From positions 1 to 15,597 of the forward strand of contig CAXBDQ010000045.1 of the NCBI GenBank assembly GCA_963974675.1: a stretch of DNA of 15,597 nucleotides. Direction: 5' to 3'. Made by a program: the position numbers and the translations under genes. Below, one piece after another: positions 1 through 4,788 of this stretch. Positions within the stretch are counted from its first letter, which is position 1. The number at the start of each line of letters is the position of its first letter. The stretch is from Porticoccus sp963974675. Lineage in GTDB: Bacteria > Pseudomonadota > Gammaproteobacteria > Pseudomonadales > Porticoccaceae. The notes under the pieces are model-generated. The model saw nothing but the letters and a program-made list of their open reading frames with translations, did not search any database and was not told where the DNA came from.

Positions 1-40
1 GAGATGATAGCAAAGGTCCTTCGCTTATTGATTTCATTAA
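1..40. other. ICE attachment site region (attR by SXT convention, or attP if circular)
   Basis: The prfC coding sequence at the window edge switches from element-supplied to conserved RF3 codons within roughly positions 1-30. In SXT, recombination occurs in a short core (about 17 bp) shared by attP and the 5' end of prfC, so the crossover should lie here, around the codons for KRRTFAIIS. The exact core cannot be fixed without the other junction or an empty prfC. The window ends too soon to tell an integrated copy from the excised circle. Confidence 0.6.
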
Positions 41-59
41 GAAAATCTTGGTTTGCCAT
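1..59 (-). CDS. prfC: prfC 5' end (peptide chain release factor RF3), partial
   Basis: Reading the minus strand from the ATG at 59-57 gives a 19-codon open frame that runs off the window and ends in KRRTFAII followed by a partial Ser codon. That is the conserved stretch just before the G1 loop of the GTPase RF3, which recycles RF1/RF2 during translation termination. The residues before it (MANQDFLNEIN) resemble RF3 N-termini in pattern but are probably supplied by the mobile element. SXT/R391 ICEs integrate in the 5' end of prfC and rebuild the gene with an element-encoded start. No strong Shine-Dalgarno is visible upstream, only AAAAGAA about 7 nt before the ATG. The identification rests on about 9 residues plus the setR-proximal location, which fits very well. 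The frame is too short to be found by a normal ORF length cutoff. Confidence 0.85.
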   Translation of the reverse strand, partial: MANQDFLNEINKRRTFAII

Positions 60-315
60 GTATAAATTCTTTTAGTTTGTACACGGATTTGTACACACTT
101 TTGGAAGTACTCTCTTTTCAGTTCTTCGCTTGTCAAATCCGTCGTGTTAATCGTAATTGGCCGCTATTTTCGCTGATCTTGACTTTATAAACAATCAATG
201 GTTATCTAATCGGTTACCATTTACTCTCAGCGTGCGCCAATGCTCAGTTGTAGCTGTTTGCAATCGTTGCTTCTTCAGCTCATGAACAACTGTGGCTAAA
301 CCACAAATTCCTTCG
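60..315. other. Intergenic region between prfC start and setR, with candidate prfC promoter
   Basis: I found no ORF longer than about 20 codons on either strand. It should hold the element-borne promoter that drives prfC after integration, and probably integrase arm sites. On the minus strand there is a consensus -35 TTGACA (136-131), but no good -10 at the right distance. A TATAAA (189-184) also lies on the minus strand, with a poor -35. A 9-bp direct repeat at 76-96 is listed separately. A short inverted repeat, TGTGG/CCACA (291-305), follows the setR stop but lacks a T-tract, so it is at best a weak terminator. Confidence 0.4.
76..96. repeat. Tandem 9-bp direct repeat near the attachment end
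   Basis: TTTGTACAC occurs at 76-84 and again at 88-96, separated by GGA, giving a 12-bp period. Each copy contains the palindrome TGTACA. Its place 40-60 bp inside the presumed crossover site, and the near-one-helical-turn spacing, suggest paired protein-binding sites. Arm-type sites for the ICE integrase or for its excisionase are the obvious candidates. That role is inference; the repeat itself is plain. Confidence 0.5.
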
Positions 316-963
316 CTACCAAAAATCGATGATAGCTTGTCGTACTACACCAATGATGGTGCAGTTGCCGTTGATCGGTATTGCAGGGTATTGCGGGTTC
401 AAAGGTTTTAGGTACTTCTGTTCACCATCAATAACCAACTGCTTAAAGGTTGCTTCTTTCGAATCATCCAAACGCGCAACAACCAATGAACCTGAAGAGT
501 AAGGTAACTCAGGATCAACAACGATCACTGCCCCCTCAGGTATGGATTTTTTTCCGCTTGGATTTTCCATACTGTCGCCTTTTACGCGAAGTGCGAAACA
601 ACCCTCATGTGCTTTCCCAGTGACTTCACGCCACTCCTCAGCATCTTCATGGGCAAATCCCTCCGCTATTTCAGTCCAATCACCGGCCTGAACCCAGTTA
701 ATGAGAGGAATACTCCCTTTAATATCAGGCCCGACTTCTACATTACCGACCCCCAAGCCAATCTCGCCATCACCTGTGGCGAGCCAATGAGCATTCACGC
801 GAAGTGCCTCCGCGATCTGCATGGTGTAACGAGACCTAGCCGATTTACCAGAGCAAATCTGGCTGATCGACTGCTGTTTGATACCAATGCGGCGAGCCAA
901 CTCAGACTGAGTCACCCCAGTAAGCTGCAAGGCATGGTTTAGTCGTTCGGATAAAGTTTTCAT
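316..963 (-). CDS. setR: SetR, CI-like SOS-sensitive repressor
   Basis: 215 aa, lambda CI/LexA-type master repressor. An N-terminal helix-turn-helix of the XRE/Cro-CI type spans about residues 5-60 (TQSELARRIGIKQQSISQI). The C-terminal S24 self-cleavage domain carries the Ala93-Gly94 scissile bond (VQAGDW), catalytic Ser131 (KGDSMEN) and Lys174 (ATFKQLV). In SXT, SetR represses the early promoter upstream of setCD; RecA bound to single-stranded DNA triggers its autoproteolysis, so DNA damage induces excision and transfer. It is divergent from croS across a 117-bp operator region. The start at 963 lies only 8 nt past a well-formed -10 box and has no clear Shine-Dalgarno, so the mRNA may be nearly leaderless, as for lambda cI from PRM. 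All catalytic residues are present, so it should be functional. Confidence 0.95.
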   Translation of the reverse strand: MKTLSERLNHALQLTGVTQSELARRIGIKQQSISQICSGKSARSRYTMQIAEALRVNAHWLATGDGEIGLGVGNVEVGPDIKGSIPLINWVQAGDWTEIAEGFAHEDAEEWREVTGKAHEGCFALRVKGDSMENPSGKKSIPEGAVIVVDPELPYSSGSLVVARLDDSKEATFKQLVIDGEQKYLKPLNPQYPAIPINGNCTIIGVVRQAIIDFW

Positions 964-971
964 AAGCCCGT

Positions 972-1000
972 ATTCTACAAATAAAACTGTAGCCTTTCAA
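972..1000 (-). promoter_or_regulatory. setR promoter
   Basis: On the minus strand, TTGAAA (1000-995) and TAGAAT (977-972) are separated by exactly 17 nt. The predicted transcription start is near 965, two bases before the setR ATG. Operator-like palindrome 975-992 covers the -10 and spacer, so a repressor bound there would silence setR itself. Confidence 0.65.
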
Positions 1001-1070
1001 CAATTTTAACTGTTGACTAATCTACAGTTTAAACTGTAACATTCAATCTTGTAACAGTTATTATTGTAAC
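975..1070. promoter_or_regulatory. SetR/CroS operator array (four palindromes)
   Basis: Four related palindromes are seen at 975-992, 997-1016, 1023-1038 and 1051-1070. The third is perfect (ACAGTTTAAACTGT with flanking T and A). The others are imperfect matches to the same ACAGTT/AACTGT half-sites, for example ACAATTTTAACTGT in the second. Centres are spaced by about 23-30 bp, two to three helical turns, which fits cooperative CI-type binding. Multiple SetR operators in this interval are known for SXT. Which protein prefers which site cannot be read from sequence. Confidence 0.8.
1013..1040 (+). promoter_or_regulatory. croS/early operon promoter (PL-like)
   Basis: TTGACT (1013-1018) and TGTAAC (1035-1040) are separated by 16 nt, about 40 nt upstream of the croS start. 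The -35 overlaps operator-like palindrome 997-1016 and the spacer contains the perfect palindrome 1023-1038. SetR bound there would exclude RNA polymerase. It is the most likely promoter for the whole croS-to-setC operon. Confidence 0.6.
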
Positions 1071-1080
1071 AGGAGACGGT

Positions 1081-1332
1081 ATGGAAGTGTTCAACACAAC
1101 ACAAAAACATCTCCGCCGTGCCATTGACTTGGTCGGCGGGCAATCAGCATTAGCACGAGCCATCAACTCAAAACAGCAAAACGTCTGGTTTTGGTTGAAT
1201 AAATCAGGGCGTGTTCCCGCTGAATTCGTTTTACCCATCGAACAAGCTACGCAAGGACAGGTAACCCGATCTCAGTTAAGACCGGACATCTACCCCGAAT
1301 GCCCAAGCGAGCTGAAAGCCAGTAACCAGTAG
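1081..1332 (+). CDS. croS: CroS-like Cro repressor (YdaS-type HTH)
   Basis: 83 aa, a small helix-turn-helix protein of the YdaS/Cro type: the QSALARAINSKQQNVWFWL segment (about residues 21-39) is the DNA-binding unit, followed by VPAEFVLPIEQAT, the usual closing helix of this family. It is first in the rightward operon and divergent from setR, the position of Cro. In SXT, CroS opposes SetR and is needed for the switch to the transfer-competent state after DNA damage. The start is supported by AGGAGA (1071-1076), 4 nt upstream of the ATG. The tail after residue 65 is polar and looks unstructured. The symbol is assigned by position and fold. Confidence 0.85.
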   Translation: MEVFNTTQKHLRRAIDLVGGQSALARAINSKQQNVWFWLNKSGRVPAEFVLPIEQATQGQVTRSQLRPDIYPECPSELKASNQ

Positions 1333-1347
1333 GATTAAGGGCAAGTA

Positions 1348-1395
1348 ATGGTCAGCATTTTACGTAAACACAGAAGCGAGTACCTCCATGCGTGA
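1348..1395 (+). CDS. Possible 15-aa leader peptide
   Basis: A short frame (MVSILRKHRSEYLHA) begins 15 nt after the croS stop, preceded by AAGG (1337-1340). It runs over the start codon of the next gene, ending at 1395. The next gene's own ATG at 1388 lacks a convincing Shine-Dalgarno, so translation of this peptide could deliver ribosomes to it. This is inference from layout only; the frame may be chance. Confidence 0.25.
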   Translation: MVSILRKHRSEYLHA

Positions 1396-2257
1396 TTATG
1401 GCAAGGTCTATACCCGCTTTTGGCTAAAGCAAAACGTTTTGTCCTGGAGTGACTCTGCGAAGTTGCTAGGACTGTATTTGCTTACATGCCCACATTGTAA
1501 TTTGCTTGGCTGCTTTCGACTGCCGATTGGTTACGTTGCTTCTGACTTGAACTGGGATGAGCAACAGGTTGCCAAGGCGTTAAGTGAGTTAGAACAAGAT
1601 CAGTTCCTGATTCGTTGCGAGGAATCCGGTTGGACTTTGATTCGAAGCTTTCTGAAGCACAACCCAATCGAAAACCCAAACCAAGGTAAGGCAGCCTTTC
1701 GGTTGCTTAAAGATGTACCTGCCGACTTCGTTGGTATGGCATCGCTTTTGAAATCTCTTGCCGCTTTTCAAGCTCGGCTACCAGAAGAATTTTCATCATT
1801 GTTTATGCCTGATGGCAACCCGGTAAGGGACTCTCAACGGTCGGATGACTCTGAGAGAAGCAATAAACCAACAGTTAAAACTGTTGACCACATACAGTTT
1901 GAAGACTTCTGGGATGTACAAATACGCAAAGAAAAAAAAGCGAAAGCCAAAGAAGAATGGCTACGCATGGGCCTCAATGAAGACCATGAACTCGCCTTGG
2001 AAGTGCTAACACGCTGGAAAGAGCAACGAGACAACCGATTGCAGTATCAAGATCGGACTAAGACCCCTATGCCACATAACTGGCTTTTAAACCGGCAATG
2101 GGAAGACGAGTACGTTCGCATTGATGAAGTACAGCAATCATCGACGAGCCTAAAGGGCAGCAATCACCAATTGAATATTGAAGAAAGCAATCGTCGCATC
2201 GCTGAAAGCTGGGCCGGACCAGGTATTCGGGAGGTTCGTTCAAGTGCAGGAGGTTGA
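1388..2257 (+). CDS. Replisome-organiser/DnaT-like protein of unknown role
   Basis: 289 aa. The N-terminal ~110 residues look like the winged-helix region of phage replication initiators and DnaT-like proteins. They begin DYGKVYTRFW, then a segment rich in Leu and Cys with a CPHC motif (35-38), then an ALSELEQDQFLI-type recognition helix and LIRSFLKHNPIENPNQGKA. The middle is low-complexity and polar (about 140-165). The C-terminal part (about 168-240) is rich in Trp and charged residues (FEDFWDVQIRKEKKAKAKEEW), again typical of phage replication proteins. It occupies the slot of a conserved SXT gene of unknown function (s084 area). A SetR-like operator lies inside the reading frame at 1869-1886. 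A role in DNA replication or regulation is inferred, not shown. No strong RBS is present. Confidence 0.75.
   Translation: MRDYGKVYTRFWLKQNVLSWSDSAKLLGLYLLTCPHCNLLGCFRLPIGYVASDLNWDEQQVAKALSELEQDQFLIRCEESGWTLIRSFLKHNPIENPNQGKAAFRLLKDVPADFVGMASLLKSLAAFQARLPEEFSSLFMPDGNPVRDSQRSDDSERSNKPTVKTVDHIQFEDFWDVQIRKEKKAKAKEEWLRMGLNEDHELALEVLTRWKEQRDNRLQYQDRTKTPMPHNWLLNRQWEDEYVRIDEVQQSSTSLKGSNHQLNIEESNRRIAESWAGPGIREVRSSAGG
1869..1886. promoter_or_regulatory. Intragenic SetR-operator-like palindrome
   Basis: CAACAGTT (1869-1876), AA, AACTGTTG (1879-1886) is an 18-bp palindrome with perfect 8-bp arms. Its core ACAGTTAAAACTGT differs by one base from the core of the perfect operator at 1023-1038 and closely matches operator 997-1016. 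It sits in a coding region about 0.85 kb downstream of the switch. It could act as a roadblock or a looping partner for SetR. Confidence 0.5.
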
Positions 2258-2906
2258 TAAACGCGAGTTTGCTGAAGTTTGGGGAGCAGCTTGGGCCATG
2301 TATGGCAAAAGCGTATCACCGCAATTGCTATCCATCGCATTTGAAGCCCTTCGTGCTTATAGCATTGAAGAAGTGCGAATCGGTCTGACTCGGCATATTC
2401 AATCACCGGATACTGGGCAATTTTTTCCAAAGCCCGCTGACGTCATCAAGCATATCGATGGCAACTCGGGTTCAAGAGCCATGGTTGCTTGGAACAAAGT
2501 TGACAAGGCTGTTCGTCAGGTTGGCGCTTGGACATCCGTGATGTTTGACGATGCGCTTATCCACCGCGTGATTTCGGACATGGGGGGATGGGTTGAACTC
2601 TGCAAAGTTGATGACAGGGAATACCCCTTTAAGCAAAAAGAGTTTTTAACACGCTACCAGGCTTACTTGCTGCGGGACGAAGTGGGTGAATACCCAAGGC
2701 TATTACAGGGTATTGCAGACCATCAGAACCAGCAAAAAGGATTTGATATGCAAGCGCCTGTTGCCGTGGGTGACTGGTCAAAAGCGGCACAAGTTTACAC
2801 GAGAGGCATCGCCAATTTTAGCGCAGTGCCTTTGAAAAGAATAAGCCCGAAAGCCATTCAGGCGCTTCTCGGAAATCAATTAGAGGACAAAAATGAAAAC
2901 GATTAA
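2244..2906 (+). CDS. DUF6475/G39P-like helicase-partner-type protein
   Basis: 220 aa from a GTG start. The first 70 residues (FAEVWGAAWAMYGKSVSPQLLSI, then FPKPADVIKHI) match the pattern of small phage proteins with a G39P/helicase-loader-inhibitor-like N-terminal helical domain, seen in DUF6475-type proteins. The remainder (KVDKAVRQVGAWTSVMFDDALIHRVISDMGGW and following) is the family's usual second half. I chose GTG 2244 over the upstream TTG 2178 because GGGAGG (2229-2234) sits 9 nt before it and the overlap with the previous stop falls from 80 to 14 nt. With its upstream neighbour it resembles a phage O/P-type replication pair placed after a Cro gene, as in lambda. The family call is from memory of motif pattern. 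Confidence 0.7.
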   Translation: MQEVDKREFAEVWGAAWAMYGKSVSPQLLSIAFEALRAYSIEEVRIGLTRHIQSPDTGQFFPKPADVIKHIDGNSGSRAMVAWNKVDKAVRQVGAWTSVMFDDALIHRVISDMGGWVELCKVDDREYPFKQKEFLTRYQAYLLRDEVGEYPRLLQGIADHQNQQKGFDMQAPVAVGDWSKAAQVYTRGIANFSAVPLKRISPKAIQALLGNQLEDKNEND

Positions 2907-3441
2907 AGCAAAAACCGTTGCCCTAGTGATAGCCATGTCCGCAAGCACTTCAGTCTATGCGTTTCCGGGCTATCAGTGGGAAAAAGCAGCACAAAGTGTT
3001 GGTATTGATCCAGTCATGCTCTACGCCGTTGCCTTGGCTGAGTCAGCCTCACATCGAGGTCTTAACATGACCAGTCCATGGCCATACGCAATTCGCAATG
3101 GTTCAAACGCAACCTACGCCAAATCTAAGACAGAAGCGGAGCAACTGTTAAACCAGGCACTTCAAGAGAGTGAAAAATACCAGCTCGATATTGGCCTTAT
3201 GCAAATCAATTTGCATTGGCATGGGCATCGAGTGAGCTCAGCAGCTGAACTGCTAGACCCCATCACCAACCTTACTGTCGGCTCAAGTATTTTGGCCGAA
3301 GCAATCAAGTCTTCACCAAACGATTTAGAGCTTGGCATAGGCCGCTATCACAGTTGGAACGAAGAGCGTGCACGCTGGTATGGGCAAAGAGTGCTTTCTA
3401 TCTATCGCAATATTTTACATGAACTGGAGGTCCGTCAATGA
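2893..3441 (+). CDS. Secreted lytic transglycosylase
   Basis: 182 aa with a signal peptide (basic MKTIKAK, hydrophobic core, likely cleavage after VYA at residue 23). The mature part is a goose-type SLT domain. The probable catalytic glutamate is Glu50 in VALAESAS, and the family motif GLMQINLHWHG lies near residues 100-110, followed by the NLTVGSSIL and GRYHSW helices. Such enzymes cleave peptidoglycan locally so that the type IV secretion machinery can cross the wall. GAGGA upstream of the ATG (2883-2887) is a good RBS. The gene overlaps its upstream neighbour by 14 nt and setD by 4 nt (ATGA), so it is translated within the regulatory operon rather than with tra genes. It corresponds to the conserved SXT transglycosylase gene next to setCD. 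Confidence 0.85.
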   Translation: MKTIKAKTVALVIAMSASTSVYAFPGYQWEKAAQSVGIDPVMLYAVALAESASHRGLNMTSPWPYAIRNGSNATYAKSKTEAEQLLNQALQESEKYQLDIGLMQINLHWHGHRVSSAAELLDPITNLTVGSSILAEAIKSSPNDLELGIGRYHSWNEERARWYGQRVLSIYRNILHELEVRQ

Positions 3442-3737
3442 CAACCAATCAACAAGACTTCTATCAATTAAATTTGGCGTACCTACACGCAGCACGTGAA
3501 TTGGCGCGCATTGATCCGCAAGAGGCGGTCTTGCGCTTTGGACTTACACGCGACGTGGTGGATGCACTTATTAATGCCGGTGTTGACGACCTGCAACGAG
3601 TGGCGACCTCATCATTCATGCTGTTTCAACCAAGGGGTAACCAAAGCCAACTGATTGAGATGGTGAAGAGCAAAGGCACAGGTATCCCAAGAATCGCTTA
3701 TTTATTATCAACCCTAAACAACAAGGGGGATGCATGA
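3438..3737 (+). CDS. setD: SetD, FlhD-like transcriptional co-activator
   Basis: 99 aa, all-helical, with the FlhD pattern: an N-terminal helical segment DFYQLNLAYLHAARELARIDPQEAVLRFGL, then DVVDALINAGVDDLQRVA and SFMLFQPR, close to FlhD's hallmark order. FlhD forms a hetero-oligomer with FlhC, and in SXT/R391 SetD and SetC together activate the promoters of int, xis and transfer operons. The start has GGAGG (3426-3430) upstream. It overlaps the transglycosylase stop by ATGA and the setC start by ATGA, so the pair is likely translated stoichiometrically. The order FlhD-like then FlhC-like matches acaDC of IncC plasmids. Confidence 0.9.
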   Translation: MTTNQQDFYQLNLAYLHAARELARIDPQEAVLRFGLTRDVVDALINAGVDDLQRVATSSFMLFQPRGNQSQLIEMVKSKGTGIPRIAYLLSTLNNKGDA

Positions 3738-4267
3738 TTGATAACCTGTCCAAAAGTGAGCTGTTTACCCGAGCCTCGCTGCTTATTAAGTACGGATTTC
3801 GAACGACCATTATCGCGCTCGATACAGGTTTGCCAATCCACATTATCAGAAGGCTGCACAAAGAAGTGACTGGCAAGTCACCTTGTCCTGGTCAATTGCC
3901 AGAATCTGATGCCATCGTTAAAAGCAGAAGAGCCCTAGTTGAAGGCTCCCTGCTGATGGCGCTTTATGTCAATATTGGTGGTGATAATGTCTACAAGAAA
4001 TTAAATATCGATGCTTTGATGAAGGCTTACGATGCGTACTTGGTTGCAAGAGAAGAGGCAGATCTTCCAGCTGAGATCCCCTGGAAAAAACTGACCATCA
4101 ATGAAGGTTGGGTTCTAGCTCGTGATTTAAGATCACAGCTTGCATCCTTACACCGGTGTCGATGCGGCAGTCTGTATTTGACGGTATCTCAACAGCGCAT
4201 TCAGCTTAAATGTCCTGTGTGTGAGATTATGGCCGAGCAAACCACTAGAGCACTTTTTGAGAACTAA
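3734..4267 (+). CDS. setC: SetC, FlhC-like master activator subunit
   Basis: 177 aa. The N-terminal half is helical with FlhC-like DNA-binding character (LIKYGFRTTIIALDTGLPIHIIRRLHKEVTGK, about residues 18-48). The C-terminus holds a zinc-binding set: Cys142, Cys144, Cys160 and Cys163 (CRC...CPVC), equivalent to the four-cysteine zinc site of FlhC, though the first pair is spaced by one residue here rather than two. With SetD it forms the activator that turns on excision and conjugation genes of SXT/R391 elements. A purine-rich AAGGGGG precedes the ATG inside the setD coding end. It is the last gene of the operon that starts at croS; no strong terminator follows before eex. Confidence 0.9.
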   Translation: MIDNLSKSELFTRASLLIKYGFRTTIIALDTGLPIHIIRRLHKEVTGKSPCPGQLPESDAIVKSRRALVEGSLLMALYVNIGGDNVYKKLNIDALMKAYDAYLVAREEADLPAEIPWKKLTINEGWVLARDLRSQLASLHRCRCGSLYLTVSQQRIQLKCPVCEIMAEQTTRALFEN

Positions 4268-4289
4268 CATGCTGATGCATGATTTGATT

Positions 4290-4306
4290 GTGCACCGCCC
4301 GTGCAC
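4290..4306. repeat. GTGCAC repeat upstream of eex
   Basis: The palindromic hexamer GTGCAC occurs at 4290-4295 and 4301-4306 around a CGCCC spacer, so the unit is both a direct and an inverted repeat. It lies 19 nt before the eex start. It could be a protein-binding site or a small hairpin in the eex leader. I see no defined SetCD box that I can state with certainty. Confidence 0.4.
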
Positions 4307-4324
4307 TTTGAGAGTACTAAGAAG

Positions 4325-4756
4325 ATGACAAACTTACTTAAATCTTTACCAGCACGCTGCTGGTTTATATCACTGGGGCTTTTTCTGGCGACTTTGGCTG
4401 CGGCTCATTTTTTTCCATCAGAAATATTAACGGCATCTGCCAAGTTAGCGGCTTTGCCATTTCTGTTCTGCACCGTCGTTTTTTTCAGCTACTTGGGATT
4501 CAAAGCGACCTGTAATCCCATCGGACTTATAGCCATCATCACTATGCTTGTAGCAATCGCATATTGGCAAGCGAGTTGGACAATTGTTGGTTTGGGACTC
4601 TTCTTCTTAGCTATTTGTACTGGAATTAGATTCTTGAGCAGCCAAGTTAAAGATTCGGGTAGAACTTTGAGCATTGAAGAAAAATGGTATTGGTATAAGC
4701 TCCATTCGTTTTTTGATGGCTTTTATCCTAGGTATCCCAAAAAGCCAAAAAAATAG
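4325..4756 (+). CDS. eex: Eex, entry-exclusion inner-membrane protein
   Basis: 143 aa from ATG 4325, the length I recall for SXT/R391 Eex; a GTG at 4301 would add 8 residues that fall in the leader repeat. Hydrophobic segments at about residues 12-33, 40-62, 65-82 and 85-105 make it an integral inner-membrane protein. They are followed by a hydrophilic, C-terminal tail ending in basic PRYPKKPKK. In SXT/R391 elements Eex in a recipient recognises the TraG of a donor carrying an element of the same exclusion group and blocks redundant transfer, with specificity in the Eex C-terminal region. Its place next to traG, convergent with it, supports the call. A weak GAGAG lies about 15 nt upstream, so regulation probably depends on the leader. 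Identity rests on position, size and topology. Confidence 0.75.
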   Translation: MTNLLKSLPARCWFISLGLFLATLAAAHFFPSEILTASAKLAALPFLFCTVVFFSYLGFKATCNPIGLIAIITMLVAIAYWQASWTIVGLGLFFLAICTGIRFLSSQVKDSGRTLSIEEKWYWYKLHSFFDGFYPRYPKKPKK

Positions 4757-4778
4757 CCAGCCCACCACAAGCTGGCTA
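4754..4778. terminator. Bidirectional rho-independent terminator between eex and traG
   Basis: TAGCCAGC (4754-4761) pairs with GCTGGCTA (4771-4778) around a 9-nt loop. Leftward, the stem is followed by seven Ts on the minus strand (A-tract 4747-4753), a strong terminator for traG. Rightward it is followed by CCTTCTGTTTTT, a weaker one for eex. The eex stop codon TAG is the first three bases of the stem. Confidence 0.75.
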
Positions 4779-4788
4779 CCTTCTGTTT

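Noticed and set aside
607..942. 111-codon plus-strand frame inside setR
   Set aside because: It is the reverse of a well-supported repressor with intact motifs, has no RBS, and its product has no recognisable domain.
2178..2243. TTG start for the DUF6475-like gene
   Set aside because: It would overlap the upstream gene by 80 nt without a Shine-Dalgarno. GTG 2244 has GGGAGG at a good distance.
4301..4324. GTG start for eex
   Set aside because: The codon lies within the GTGCAC repeat and adds residues not needed for the membrane protein. ATG 4325 gives the 143 aa expected for the family.
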